Source: Lactonifactor longoviformis DSM 17459 (lineage in GTDB: Bacteria; Bacillota; Clostridia; Lachnospirales; Lachnospiraceae). Taken from it: DNA of 64,000 nt. Within the stretch, counting starts at the first letter, position 1, and every line of letters starts with the position of its first letter. The DNA lies in contig NZ_FQVI01000002.1 of the NCBI RefSeq assembly GCF_900129135.1, positions 358,076 to 422,075 of the forward strand, in the 5' to 3' direction. This document shows positions 15,743 to 24,414 of this stretch, piece by piece. The notes under the pieces were generated by a model. The model did no database searches and was not told where the DNA came from. It saw only the letters and a program-made list of their open reading frames with translations. The translations under genes were made by a program, and so were the position numbers.

Positions 15743-17767
15743 TTACTCTGCAGGGGGAACCAAATTCTGGGGTTCATCCTGGGTTACATCAGCCACGGGA
15801 ATCCTGTAGATAATCGGATCCGTTCTTGTGAGCACCTTTTTTGTGGGGCTGTTGCTTCTTATGGCCACGTCCACCTCATCCCCATCCTTTAACTCCACAT
15901 CTTTCAGAAGCAGTGTCCTGGGATCTATGAAGGTAGTTTCTACCAGCTCCCCATTAATTTCCACGAATGCAGACTGGGTAAAGTTTGTTCCGGTCACGTA
16001 ATAGCTGTTGGCTGACACCGGCTCTATCGAAGAAATGGTAGCATCGTGTATCCCCAGATGGATCTTGGTACGTTCAAAAGGACTCTGCCCATCGTAAACA
16101 TATTGTTTTCCATATAAAATATCATATTGGATCATTTCCAGATCCACCTGATAATTTTTTGTTTTTCTCCGCGCCTGATGATACCGGAAAATATTTCCCT
16201 CGTGAATCCCCACACGGTTCATAACCTCTGCAGCCATCTGATAGGCAGAGAGATTCTCATCCTTTTTTTTCAGACCCATATTGTCCCACATAACATACTC
16301 CGTCTGGAACAGGTAGCGGTTTTTAACATCCTTAACGGTAAGCCCCATAGTGGGCAGATGATCCCCGTACATAACTAACACAACATCTTCATCCAATTGG
16401 GAGAGTGCATCGATTAACTCCTGTACAAATTCGTCCATCTCATGAATTTGATTGGCGTAGTACTCCCATTTGTTATTTACCGCCTCTGACTCACCGCCGG
16501 TGACTGTAATTTCCGGATTGTCAATCATTGGTTCCTCGGGATAATCTCCATGGCCCTGGACGGAGATCGTATAGACATAATCCGGGCCCTCCGTAGAGTT
16601 CAGGCAGTCCAGTATATGCCTGGTGAGGACTTTGTCTTTCATCCAGTCATTTGGATTTACTTCATCCTGCTCATCCATGTATTCTTCAGATGTGAAGGTA
16701 TCAAATCCCAGATTAGCGAATACGGAACGCCTTCCGTAAAAATTAGCCTCATTGTTGTGGATGGCATGGGTGGTATACCCCAGCTCCTTCAGTATATAGG
16801 GAGCGCTCTCACAGGTTTTTTCCTTGAGAATACTCTTATACGGATACTCCCCCGGACCAAAATACCGCAGATTCATTCCGGTTATGGACTCAAACTCTGT
16901 GTTGGCCGTCCCCGCCCCCACCGACGGAACCCGATAGTAGCCGGAAGAATATTCTGACATCAGGCGGCGGAAATTAGGAATGGGATCCTCTGAAAATTGA
17001 AGATAATTAACCAGTGTGGGATCAAAGAAAGACTCCAGCTGAAGAAATAGAATATTTGGCCTGTTCTCCGTAGTCTCGGGCAGCTTACTCTCGCTTTCCT
17101 CAATCTCTGCAATCGTCTCTTCCGAATACTCTCTCGGACAGCTAATCCCTGTGTTAAACAATGTGGTAGCCAGACAGTAGGGATACCCGTAATCCTCATA
17201 GGCAAAGGCTATATTCCCAAAATAATTAGACAGTACCCTCTTTTCCAGGGCAAGCTTGGTTGTGCCCGCAAAAGCCAGTATCCCTGCAAGAACCAGGGGG
17301 ATATTCCATTTGTATTTCAGTGTTCCCTGATATCTCGGCCCTTTAAAAAACAGCAGGACCAGTCCCCCCAGCGCAAGAAGAATTCCCATGAGCGCGATTA
17401 CCATAAGTCCGGGAGACAAGTATTTATTCATAATATTAAAAGCATCTGTAATCAGGTGTAGATCCGGTCCTGTAAACGGTGTGACCCGGTTAGACAGCAG
17501 CACTCCGTTTATGATTCCCAGCCCCATCCAGAAAATAGCAAGAAGAGTGCGCAGGAACACACGTCTTCTCACCAGATAGACAATCAGCGTAGTGGTAAAT
17601 ATTAAAAATGCGTTATACAAAAAGACTAAAGGACGTTCTGTCATGAATGTATAAGCCTCAGCCACAGAATGGCGGGAGATCGCTTCTATTATAAAGTATC
17701 CCAGACACACTGCCAGCATCTGCAGAGGGACAGACACCAGATTCAGTCTTTTTATCCATTTTTCCAT
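15743..17767 (-). CDS. LtaS-family membrane phosphoglycerol transferase (sulfatase fold)
   Basis: A 674-residue enzyme: five N-terminal membrane helices (about 1-185), then an extracellular sulfatase-like domain (about 240-560). The metal/nucleophile region reads 'LFLQLESFFDPTL' and 'VGAGTANTEFESITG', whose Thr corresponds to the LtaS nucleophile. 'YTISVQGHGDYP' and 'VMYGDHLPTMG' supply further metal ligands. The C-terminal 90 residues ('YYVTGTNFTQSAFVEINGEL') resemble an IPT/TIG Ig-like domain, not part of classical LtaS. The likely role is to polymerise glycerol phosphate from phosphatidylglycerol or to decorate another glycopolymer; which one is not readable. It follows valS by 45 bases. 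Confidence 0.87.
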   Translation of the reverse strand: MEKWIKRLNLVSVPLQMLAVCLGYFIIEAISRHSVAEAYTFMTERPLVFLYNAFLIFTTTLIVYLVRRRVFLRTLLAIFWMGLGIINGVLLSNRVTPFTGPDLHLITDAFNIMNKYLSPGLMVIALMGILLALGGLVLLFFKGPRYQGTLKYKWNIPLVLAGILAFAGTTKLALEKRVLSNYFGNIAFAYEDYGYPYCLATTLFNTGISCPREYSEETIAEIEESESKLPETTENRPNILFLQLESFFDPTLVNYLQFSEDPIPNFRRLMSEYSSGYYRVPSVGAGTANTEFESITGMNLRYFGPGEYPYKSILKEKTCESAPYILKELGYTTHAIHNNEANFYGRRSVFANLGFDTFTSEEYMDEQDEVNPNDWMKDKVLTRHILDCLNSTEGPDYVYTISVQGHGDYPEEPMIDNPEITVTGGESEAVNNKWEYYANQIHEMDEFVQELIDALSQLDEDVVLVMYGDHLPTMGLTVKDVKNRYLFQTEYVMWDNMGLKKKDENLSAYQMAAEVMNRVGIHEGNIFRYHQARRKTKNYQVDLEMIQYDILYGKQYVYDGQSPFERTKIHLGIHDATISSIEPVSANSYYVTGTNFTQSAFVEINGELVETTFIDPRTLLLKDVELKDGDEVDVAIRSNSPTKKVLTRTDPIIYRIPVADVTQDEPQNLVPPAE

Positions 17768-17788
17768 AATTAACCTCTCTTACTTGGA

Positions 17789-17807
17789 GGGCAGGCAATG
17801 CCTGCCC
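17789..17807. other. GC-rich hairpin between valS and the LtaS-like gene
   Basis: GGGCAGGC (17789-17796) and GCCTGCCC (17800-17807) pair around a 3-base loop. No T-run follows on the minus strand, so it is a weak terminator or an RNA processing/stability element. Confidence 0.5.
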
Positions 17808-17812
17808 CTATC

Positions 17813-20458
17813 CTATTTCTCCATCTGACGCAGCTGCAGCGTTACCTGCTCCATCATCTGGGTATATTTTTCCAGCTTTGCCCGCTCTTCTTCTACCTTC
17901 TGCTGGGGAGCCTTGCTCATAAACTTCTCGTTTTTCAGCATACCGTTCACACGGGCAAGTTCCTTCGTCAGCCTCTCCTGTTCTTTTTTCAGACGCTCAA
18001 TTTCTTTTTCTATATCTACCAGTTCAGCCAGAGGAAGATAAATTACCGCATCAGGGATTACTGCCGAGACAGCGTCCTCCCCTATACCTGTTTTATCCTT
18101 CTGTACCAGAACATCGCTGGCGTGTGCAAGGGTAGCAAAGAATACCCTGCCTTTTTCAAAGGTGTCCAGCACCTCCTCCTTCTCAGATACCACAAATACT
18201 TTTGTTTTCTTGCTGATTGGCACATTCATCTGCGTTCTCACATTCCGAATCTCCCTTACAGCCACTTTTATCAATTCTACCTTCTTCTCTTCCTCACTAA
18301 AGCTCCAGTCTTCTCTGAATGCAGGCCAGCTGGAAATCATAATAGATTCCTCCTCCGGCCAGAGAGTGCAGTAGATTTCTTCTGTGACAAAGGGCATAAA
18401 GGGATGCAGCAGCTTCAGCGCATTGGTAAGAACTGTCCGCAGAGTCCAAAGAGCCGCCCCTTTCGTCTCATCTGCGTCACTGTAAAGCCTTGGTTTTACC
18501 ATCTCAATAAACCAGTCGCAGAACTCTTCCCAGATAAAGTCATAGACCTTCTGCACAGCAATGCCCATCTCATATTTATCCATGTTCTCTGTTACATCTT
18601 TTGCCAAAGTATTCACCTTGGAAAGAATCCATTTGTCTGCATCGGTAAGCGCTGCAGGATCCGGTTCTTCCGCTGCTTCCGCCTTTTCCAGATTCATCAT
18701 AATAAATCTGGATGCATTCCATACTTTGTTGGCAAAGTTACGGCTGGCCTCCACTCTCTCCCAATAGAAACGCATATCGTTGCCTGGTGCATTGCCGGTG
18801 ATCAGCGTCAGCCTCAGGGCATCTGCCCCGTACTTGTCTATCACCTCCAGAGGGTCGATTCCATTTCCCAGAGACTTGCTCATCTTCCTTCCCGCAGGAT
18901 CTCTCACCAGTCCATGGAAAATTACGGTGTCAAAAGGAAGCTGGCCGGTCTGTTCAATCCCGGAGAATACCATGCGGATTACCCAGAAAAATATGATGTC
19001 ATAGCCGGTTACCAGAACATTGGTGGGATAAAAGTATTCCAGGTCTTCCGTCTTCTCAGGCCAGCCCAGAGTGGAGAACGGCCACAGCGCAGAGCTGAAC
19101 CAGGTATCCAGAGTGTCCTCGTCCTGGGTCAGATGTGCACATCCGCATTTTGGACAGTTCTCCGGTTTTTCCTTTGCTACTGTCACTTCCCCGCAGCTGT
19201 CACAGTAATAGGCCGGAATTCTGTGTCCCCACCAGAGCTGCCGGGAGATACACCAGTCACGGATATTGTCCATCCAGTTCATGTAAGATTTCTCCATCCG
19301 CTCGGGTACCAGCTTCAGTTCCTTTTTCTTAACCGCATCCACAGCAGGTTTTGCCATCTCTTTCATACGTACAAACCACTGGGGTTTTATCATAGGCTCA
19401 ATAGTTGTTTTGCATCTGTCATGTGTCCCCACATTGTGAACATGTTCTTCTACCTTCACCAGAAGCCCCTGCTCCTCAAGGTCTGCCACTATAGCCTTCC
19501 TGGCCTCGTAGCGGTCCATGCCTGCATATTTGCCGCACCTGCCATTCATAGTTGCATCATCATTTAGTATGTTGATCTCTTCCAGATTATGACGCTTTCC
19601 TACTTCAAAGTCATTGGGATCGTGAGCCGGGGTAATCTTCACACACCCAGTTCCGAATTCCTTGTCTACGTATGGATCCCCGATGACCGGTATCTCTCTG
19701 TCTGTCAAAGGAAGCTTCAGGGTTTTCCCGATCAGGTCGGTATATCTCTCGTCCTCAGGATTCACAGCAACCGCTGTATCCCCCAGCATGGTCTCCGGTC
19801 TGGTTGTAGCAATCTCTACAAACTCACTGCTCCCTGCGATGGGGTATCTGATATGCCAGAAGTGGCCTGCCTGCTCTGAATGTTCTACCTCTGCATCAGA
19901 GATGGATGTCTGGCATACGGGGCACCAGTTTATGATTCTGGAGCCTTTGTAAATGTACCCTTTGTTATAGAGTTTTACAAACACTTCTTCCACTGCCTTG
20001 GAACATCCTTCGTCCATGGTAAACCGCTCTCTGTCCCAGTCAGCGGAAGCCCCCAGCTTTTTCAGCTGATTGATAATTCTTCCGCCGTACTCGTCCTTCC
20101 AGGCCCATGCGTGTTTCAGAAATGCATCCCTTCCTATATCGTCTTTATCAATTCCCTCTTCTCTCAGTTTCTCAATGACCTTTACCTCGGTGGCTATGGC
20201 GGCATGATCCGTACCAGGCTGCCATAGCGCCTCATAGCCCTGCATTCTCTTAAAGCGAATAAGAATATCCTGCATTGTATTGTCCAATGCATGGCCCATA
20301 TGAAGCTGCCCCGTAACATTGGGCGGGGGCATTACAATGGTAAACGGCTTTTTCTCCCTGTTTACCTCCGCATGAAAATATTTGTTGTCCAGCCATTTTT
20401 GGTAAATTCTATCCTCCAATCCTTTGGGATCGTAGGTCTTTGCTAACTCTTTGCTCAT
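17813..20458 (-). CDS. valS: Valyl-tRNA synthetase
   Basis: An 881-residue class I synthetase. The HIGH motif is in [14 protein letters not shown] (residues 44-57) and the KMSKS loop in '[16 protein letters not shown]'. A zinc-ribbon-like insertion with CDSC and CPKCGC lies near 420-440. The C-terminal tRNA-binding coiled coil is '[19 protein letters not shown]'. Transcription is controlled by a T-box leader directly upstream. Confidence 0.98.
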   Translation of the reverse strand: MSKELAKTYDPKGLEDRIYQKWLDNKYFHAEVNREKKPFTIVMPPPNVTGQLHMGHALDNTMQDILIRFKRMQGYEALWQPGTDHAAIATEVKVIEKLREEGIDKDDIGRDAFLKHAWAWKDEYGGRIINQLKKLGASADWDRERFTMDEGCSKAVEEVFVKLYNKGYIYKGSRIINWCPVCQTSISDAEVEHSEQAGHFWHIRYPIAGSSEFVEIATTRPETMLGDTAVAVNPEDERYTDLIGKTLKLPLTDREIPVIGDPYVDKEFGTGCVKITPAHDPNDFEVGKRHNLEEINILNDDATMNGRCGKYAGMDRYEARKAIVADLEEQGLLVKVEEHVHNVGTHDRCKTTIEPMIKPQWFVRMKEMAKPAVDAVKKKELKLVPERMEKSYMNWMDNIRDWCISRQLWWGHRIPAYYCDSCGEVTVAKEKPENCPKCGCAHLTQDEDTLDTWFSSALWPFSTLGWPEKTEDLEYFYPTNVLVTGYDIIFFWVIRMVFSGIEQTGQLPFDTVIFHGLVRDPAGRKMSKSLGNGIDPLEVIDKYGADALRLTLITGNAPGNDMRFYWERVEASRNFANKVWNASRFIMMNLEKAEAAEEPDPAALTDADKWILSKVNTLAKDVTENMDKYEMGIAVQKVYDFIWEEFCDWFIEMVKPRLYSDADETKGAALWTLRTVLTNALKLLHPFMPFVTEEIYCTLWPEEESIMISSWPAFREDWSFSEEEKKVELIKVAVREIRNVRTQMNVPISKKTKVFVVSEKEEVLDTFEKGRVFFATLAHASDVLVQKDKTGIGEDAVSAVIPDAVIYLPLAELVDIEKEIERLKKEQERLTKELARVNGMLKNEKFMSKAPQQKVEEERAKLEKYTQMMEQVTLQLRQMEK

Positions 20459-20580
20459 GGATAGCCTCCTTGGTATTATTTTCTCTTTTTCCTATTTTTA
20501 CTCTTCTGAGCGTATAGGGGATTACAATTCCTGTACCCGGCGGACAGCTTTTCCTTTCTGCCGCAGTGTGAGCCCCCGGA

Positions 20581-20630
20581 GGGTTTTTTATTACATGGGG
20601 ATCGAAGTTTCCTATGTAATAAAAAAGCCC
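20581..20630. repeat. AT-rich inverted repeat between the T-box terminator and valS
   Basis: GGG-TTTTTT-ATTACAT (20581-20596) pairs with ATGTAAT-AAAAAA-(G)-CCC (20614-20630), giving 16 bp with one bulge around a 17-base loop. The right arm includes the A/T run that serves as the U-tract of the T-box terminator, so in a read-through transcript this helix and the terminator share bases. Confidence 0.7.
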
Positions 20631-20653
20631 TTACAACAATTGTTGTAAAGGGC
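20621..20653 (-). terminator. T-box terminator of valS
   Basis: On the minus strand GCCC plus TTTACAACAA pairs with TTGTTGTAA plus GGGC (20627-20653; one bulged base) and runs into TTTTTT. It is the regulated terminator of the valS leader, immediately after the T-box motif. Confidence 0.9.
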
Positions 20654-20932
20654 GTCATACTTTTCTCAGATGCGCGGTACCACCTTTATTATAGGAAGGA
20701 ACTGCATTCTCTCCTATATCTCTTAAGTCTTTTAACGCAGACCAGGCGTGATGGCTTACCAATTCTACAATGAATCCCTCTACGAAACCACTCGCAAAAT
20801 CTTCAGCCCTCCGGTTCAAAAGCTACCTTCTATCTAACCTTCCCGGGATGGTCTTTCAGCCGATGAACCTTCCTCTCTGACAGGGTCTTTAGATATACTC
20901 CTCTTTCTCATAACCTTTTCCTATTGAACTTA
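20621..20932 (-). ncRNA. T-box leader (valine) controlling valS
   Basis: The minus strand carries the T-box core AAAGGTGGTACCGCGC (20672-20687) followed by the terminator. Upstream is a stem I region in which TATCTA and TAGATA, and GAAAG and CTTTT, pair and enclose an internal loop. Its 3' side reads GAAGGTAG. The candidate specifier is GTA (20824-20826), a valine codon, matching the downstream gene. Uncharged tRNA-Val would stabilise the antiterminator and allow valS transcription. Confidence 0.92.
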
Positions 20933-20938
20933 CGTCCT

Positions 20939-20967
20939 ATCATAGTAGGCTTTTTGCTGTTTGTCAA
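20939..20967 (-). promoter_or_regulatory. Sigma-A promoter of the valS leader
   Basis: TTGACA (20962-20967) and TATGAT (20939-20944) on the minus strand are exactly 17 bases apart. Transcription would begin near 20932, at the start of the T-box leader. Confidence 0.88.
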
Positions 20968-21187
20968 GTAGGGAATCCCTTTTTCTTCTCTTCTAATCCG
21001 CATATGGGGCGGGTCCACCCTGATTCGGTCACGAACAATTCTGATCTTTCGCGGAGGATCTGCGGGCCTGTTGGTTGCGGAACAACAGGGAACGCATAGC
21101 AGTAAATCAGAGCTGGAATCAGGGTAACTCACCTTGCCATTTAATCAATGCATAATTCACACAGGCTCCGTTACCTTTGGCATTCCA
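20945..21187 (-). other. Gene-less stretch behind the cobalamin riboswitch; possible decayed coding remnant
   Basis: No convincing gene lies here. On the minus strand, just after the riboswitch terminator, one frame reads WNAKGNGACVNYALIKW before stopping, which looks protein-like but is under 25 codons. A GTG-started frame of 74 residues (ending at 20908, beginning VPCCSATNRP-like) has no ribosome binding site that I would trust and runs through the valS promoter. The simplest reading is that the original riboswitch-controlled gene was lost by deletion or decay. Confidence 0.4.
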
Positions 21188-21221
21188 TAAAAAAATCTGC
21201 TCTCCCAGCGGGTAAGCAGAT
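21188..21221 (-). terminator. Terminator of the cobalamin riboswitch
   Basis: ATCTGCT (21195-21201) and AGCAGAT (21215-21221) form a 7-bp stem that runs into seven T on the minus strand, about 50 bases after the aptamer. It is the likely expression platform. Confidence 0.82.
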
Positions 21222-21269
21222 ACATCAATTATAATACTTGCGGATATTATAAAAGGGATGTTCAACTTT

Positions 21270-21453
21270 GCACGGAAGTCTCACCTTTGGCATCTAGCAG
21301 GTTTCCTGACTCATGGATCACAGCTTTACTTTTCCTTCTCATACTTGCGTACAATGGACTTTTAAAGTATCGCTCCCCAAATACAGTGACCGGATCGCTT
21401 AGGACTCTCACCTAATTCCCTTTTCACCAATGTTGTGCGGTCAACACAGGTGC
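21270..21453 (-). ncRNA. Cobalamin riboswitch
   Basis: On the minus strand the conserved aptamer pieces occur in order: GGTG, then GGGAATTAGGTGAGAGTCC, then the CACTGT piece, and about 75 bases later GAGTCAGGAAACCTGC, the B12-box region. The closing helix is probably GCAC (21450-21453) with GTGC (21270-21273). Binding of adenosyl- or another cobalamin would favour the terminator at 21188-21221. No intact gene follows; the next gene on this strand, valS, has its own promoter and T-box. Confidence 0.9.
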
Positions 21454-21486
21454 ACTGGATGCTGCATATGGAATTATACAAGAATT

Positions 21487-21515
21487 ATTCTAGCACAATT
21501 TTTTTCAGAATGCAA
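21487..21515 (-). promoter_or_regulatory. Sigma-A promoter of the cobalamin riboswitch
   Basis: TTGCAT (21510-21515), 17 bases, TGC and TAGAAT (21487-21492) on the minus strand form a good promoter with an extended -10. It lies just beyond the purine permease terminator, so the riboswitch is an independent transcription unit. Confidence 0.75.
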
Positions 21516-21525
21516 TACCAACCCG

Positions 21526-21565
21526 GAAAAACTCTTTCGGCCTGCCCGGAGACAGGCCGAAAGAG
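21526..21565 (-). terminator. Intrinsic terminator of the purine permease gene
   Basis: A perfect stem of CTCTTTCGGCCTG (21532-21544) with CAGGCCGAAAGAG (21553-21565) and an 8-base loop is followed on the minus strand by TTTTT. Confidence 0.9.
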
Positions 21566-21597
21566 CGCAGTTGACTGGCGGCATAGACGCTTCCCGG

Positions 21598-22998
21598 TCA
21601 GATAAGTATATACTTCAGCACAAAGATTGCCGCCAGAATATACATAAGCAGACTAATCTTCTTTTCTTTTCTCTTGCCGCTAAGCACATTCACCAGCACG
21701 TAAAAAATGATTCCCAGAGAGATTCCCTCTGAAATACTGTAAAAAAACGGCATTGCCATAACGCAGACAAAGGCTGGAATCGACTCAGAATAATCCTTAA
21801 AAGGTATCTTGGCGATGGAGGTTACCATGATAAATCCCACCGCAATCAGCGCCGGAGCCGTGGCAAAGGAAGGAATCGCCAAAAAAACCGGGGATAAAAA
21901 GAGGGAAAGCCCAAATAATACGGCGACCACTACACTGGTCAGCCCTGTCCGCCCACCTTCTGCGATCCCTGTTGCGCTCTCCGCGTATGTAGTTGTTGTA
22001 GAGGTTCCGAAGACAGCACCTATGCTGGTTCCCAGCGCATCCGAAATCAACGCGCCTTTGATCCTGGGAAGTCTACCCTCCTCATCCAGCATATCTGCCT
22101 GCGCGCCTATCCCCATCAATCCTCCCAGGGTATCGAAGATATCAACAAACAAAAAGGCAAACACAATGACTGCAAAGTCCAGAGAAAGCACCCTGGAGAA
22201 ATCCATCTGCATAAAGGTCGCCCCCATTCCGGGAACCCCTATGCCTCCGCTGAAATCAGGAAAAAGACTGTAGAATCCGGTTTCCGGATTAGGCCGGTAT
22301 AGTCCTGCAGCCTGACACACCATCCCTGCTGCCCAGGTGCCCAGAATCCCCCACAAAATACCGCCCTTCACTTTTCTTACCAGGAGCACTGCCATAAGTA
22401 TGGTGCCCAGGAGTGCCAAGAGGACCGTAATCCCTGCTGTAGAGAAGGTATGTTCCTTTATGGAACCGGTAAAAGAGAAAAACGATACCAAAGTCGAAGG
22501 GTCAGCCCCCACAATCTTTGCATTCTGCAGGCCAATAAAAGCAATAAAAAGGCCAATTCCCGCAGAAACGGCATATTTCAGCGACATTGGAATGGAATTA
22601 AAGATTGCCTCTCTGACGTTTGTCAAAGACAAGAGCAGAAAGATTACTCCCTCAATAAATACCGCAGCCAGTGCTTCCTGCCAGCTGTACCCCATACCGA
22701 TCACTACAGTAAACGCAAAATAGGCATTCAGCCCCATTCCCGGCGCCAGAGCAAAGGGATAGTTCGAAAGCACTGCCATAAGCAGAGTGGCCGCCAGTGC
22801 CGCCAGTGCTGTGGCAGTAAATACAGCCCCCTGATCCATGCCCGCCTCTTTCAGGATAGAGGGATTTACAGCCAGAATATAAGCCATAGTCATAAAAGTT
22901 GTCAGTCCCGCGATCACTTCTGTCTTCACATCCGTGCCATTCTCTCTTAAATGAAATAATTTTTCCAGAACTGACTGTTGCTTGCTGGTCTCTTTCAT
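21598..22998 (-). CDS. NCS2-family purine permease (AzgA type)
   Basis: A 466-residue protein of 12-14 helices. Family signatures are 'VIAGLTTFMTMAYILAVNPS', 'ALAPGMGLNAYFAFTVV' and, in the second half, 'GTSTTTTYAESATGIAEGGR', all typical of AzgA/PbuG-type adenine/guanine/hypoxanthine:H+ symporters. The frame opens 14 codons earlier; AAGGAG lies 10 bases before the ATG at 22998. The exact base specificity is not readable. No purine riboswitch was seen in its short upstream region. Confidence 0.9.
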   Translation of the reverse strand: MKETSKQQSVLEKLFHLRENGTDVKTEVIAGLTTFMTMAYILAVNPSILKEAGMDQGAVFTATALAALAATLLMAVLSNYPFALAPGMGLNAYFAFTVVIGMGYSWQEALAAVFIEGVIFLLLSLTNVREAIFNSIPMSLKYAVSAGIGLFIAFIGLQNAKIVGADPSTLVSFFSFTGSIKEHTFSTAGITVLLALLGTILMAVLLVRKVKGGILWGILGTWAAGMVCQAAGLYRPNPETGFYSLFPDFSGGIGVPGMGATFMQMDFSRVLSLDFAVIVFAFLFVDIFDTLGGLMGIGAQADMLDEEGRLPRIKGALISDALGTSIGAVFGTSTTTTYAESATGIAEGGRTGLTSVVVAVLFGLSLFLSPVFLAIPSFATAPALIAVGFIMVTSIAKIPFKDYSESIPAFVCVMAMPFFYSISEGISLGIIFYVLVNVLSGKRKEKKISLLMYILAAIFVLKYILI

Positions 22999-23056
22999 AA
23001 TGCAGATTCTCCTTCGTATTTTAAATTCTTCTAACTGCATTCTATCTTATGACAAA

Positions 23057-23097
23057 TGGATTCGGAGTGTCAATATAAATTTAACACTCCGAATCCA
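23057..23097 (-). terminator. Hairpin after the SASP gene
   Basis: TGGATTCGGAGTGT (23057-23070) pairs perfectly with ACACTCCGAATCCA (23084-23097). Only TTTG follows on the minus strand, but the 14-bp stem lies 6 bases past the stop codon and is probably the terminator. Confidence 0.7.
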
Positions 23098-23103
23098 TCC
23101 GGC

Positions 23104-23310
23104 CTAAGATTCTTTTCCCTGATTCAGCTGTCTTTTTCTTTTCGTAATCAACCCGCCGATTCTCCCTGTCTCTTTGGCGGACAGGCTTCTCCATCCTGTC
23201 TCCATTACTTTATCCAGAAGCCCAAGTTCCTCAGCGATTTCGTATTTTAACTGTTCCTCAGGTGTAAGCTCATGTAATTTAATTTCTTCCTTTTTCTTTG
23301 ATTTTCCCAT
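23104..23310 (-). CDS. Alpha/beta-type small acid-soluble spore protein
   Basis: A 68-residue basic spore DNA-binding protein. The family core 'LKYEIAEELGLLDKVMETGW' and 'SLSAKETGRIGGLITKRKR' is clear, the latter containing the SASP DNA-contact signature; it resembles the SspF subgroup. A GTG four codons earlier is possible, but it nearly touches the AAGGAG; the ATG at 23310 gives the usual MGKSK start at a long spacing of 13. A sigma-G promoter lies upstream, consistent with forespore expression. Confidence 0.88.
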   Translation of the reverse strand: MGKSKKKEEIKLHELTPEEQLKYEIAEELGLLDKVMETGWRSLSAKETGRIGGLITKRKRQLNQGKES

Positions 23311-23342
23311 AAAAAAAGTCACACTCCTTTATATTCTTACTG

Positions 23343-23372
23343 AAGTATGACCTTTTTTATAGTACTTTATTC
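23343..23372 (-). promoter_or_regulatory. Sigma-G promoter of the SASP gene
   Basis: On the minus strand GAATA (23368-23372) and CATACTT (23343-23349) are 18 bases apart and match GNATR-N18-CATNNTA except for the last base. The same architecture is found before spoVAA in this window. Confidence 0.75.
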
Positions 23373-23395
23373 AGACGGTTCGTAAATCTGCTCTC

Positions 23396-23578
23396 TTACT
23401 TGGGAATTATAATAGCTGCTACGATATAAGCTACAATCCCGCTTCCTCCAAAGCAGCTGAGTATCACCCATGCCAGACGTACCAGTGTGGGATCAATGTT
23501 AAAATATTCTGCGATGCCCCCGCATACCCCGCAAAGCATATAGTTAGCCGATGAACGGTATAATCTTTTTTCACTCAT
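23396..23578 (-). CDS. PspC-domain small membrane protein
   Basis: A 60-residue protein that is almost only a PspC domain: 'RLYRSSANYMLCGVCGGIAE' then 'FNIDPTLVRLAWVI' and one hydrophobic helix at the C-terminus. PspC proteins act in phage-shock/envelope-stress control or toxin-like membrane regulation. It ends the padR-DUF1700-DUF4097 run, 32 bases behind, and AAGGGG precedes its ATG. Confidence 0.87.
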   Translation of the reverse strand: MSEKRLYRSSANYMLCGVCGGIAEYFNIDPTLVRLAWVILSCFGGSGIVAYIVAAIIIPK

Positions 23579-23610
23579 ACTAAATTGCCCCTTTCTATTG
23601 ATTCATTTTC

Positions 23611-24414
23611 TTAATCAAGTTCAAATTCTATGTCCAGACTCCCGGCATTGCATTTAGCCTCAAGTTTCCTGGATGCATTGGAGTCTCCCCACTGCTTTTT
23701 GGTTGAAAGTCCGGAATATTCAAAACCATCCAGACTTACCGATGCCAGGTCTCCTTTCATTTCAATCTGATAGTCATTCTGTTTTCCGGAGAGTGTGGTG
23801 CTCACAGAACCCGCATCACATTTTATCTCTACTTCTTTGGCATCCAGCAGCTCTGTGTCTAAGCTTCCGGCATTCACATCCAACTTGACTTTTGCCGCTG
23901 CAATGTCTTCATAAAAAGTGAGATCACCGGCATTTACCTCAGCTTCCAGTTCCTTCGTCTTCAGATTATCTACCTGACCGCTGCCTGCATCTATCTTAAG
24001 CTCTACCTCATCAAAACTCATCCCTCTGGGAATCTCTATCTCAATGGTATTATCATTGCTGACCCGGCCTCTGCTCTCAATCTTAAGGGTCCCGTTTTCC
24101 TGGTTTACCTTATCTTTTCTATTAAAGGTGCTCACACGAATCTCATCACCGTCAGTCTCTGACAGATACAGGTCTCCTTTGTTAAACTCAATCTCCAGTT
24201 TTTTAATCTCCCCGGCCGAAAAACTATGAGATGTCTCACTGCCCTCTGTTATGTCTCCGTGCTCCTCAAACCATCTGGCAGCAGTATGGAATTCAAAAGT
24301 ATCCTCTACTTCCTGCCAGCTAACCCCCATGACAAAACCAGAAATCAGGAAGGCAATCCCCACCACAGCGAGAACCCCGCTGGCTATGAGGCTTATCTTA
24401 GTAAACTTTTTCAT
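23611..24414 (-). CDS. DUF4097-type adhesin-like membrane protein
   Basis: A 267-residue protein with one N-terminal membrane helix (residues 9-31) and an extracellular right-handed beta-repeat domain: a string of 'IDAGSG', 'VNAGDLTF', 'VNAGSLDTELL', 'CDAGSVSTTL', 'CNAGSLDIEFE' units typical of DUF4097. Its start overlaps the DUF1700 stop as ATGA, so the two are translationally coupled. This pair with PadR and PspC is a recurrent Firmicute cassette, generally held to sense or shape envelope state; its biochemical role is unknown. Confidence 0.85.
   Translation of the reverse strand: MKKFTKISLIASGVLAVVGIAFLISGFVMGVSWQEVEDTFEFHTAARWFEEHGDITEGSETSHSFSAGEIKKLEIEFNKGDLYLSETDGDEIRVSTFNRKDKVNQENGTLKIESRGRVSNDNTIEIEIPRGMSFDEVELKIDAGSGQVDNLKTKELEAEVNAGDLTFYEDIAAAKVKLDVNAGSLDTELLDAKEVEIKCDAGSVSTTLSGKQNDYQIEMKGDLASVSLDGFEYSGLSTKKQWGDSNASRKLEAKCNAGSLDIEFELD

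Noticed and set aside
17798..19567. Very long open frame (589 residues) on the + strand opposite valS
   Set aside because: It is antisense to a certain gene, has Cys/His/Phe-rich non-protein-like composition and no ribosome binding site; it arises from codon bias of valS.
20908..21132. 74-residue open frame on the minus strand downstream of the cobalamin riboswitch
   Set aside because: It starts with GTG without a good Shine-Dalgarno, is very Arg/Pro-rich and reads through the -35 and -10 of the valS promoter.
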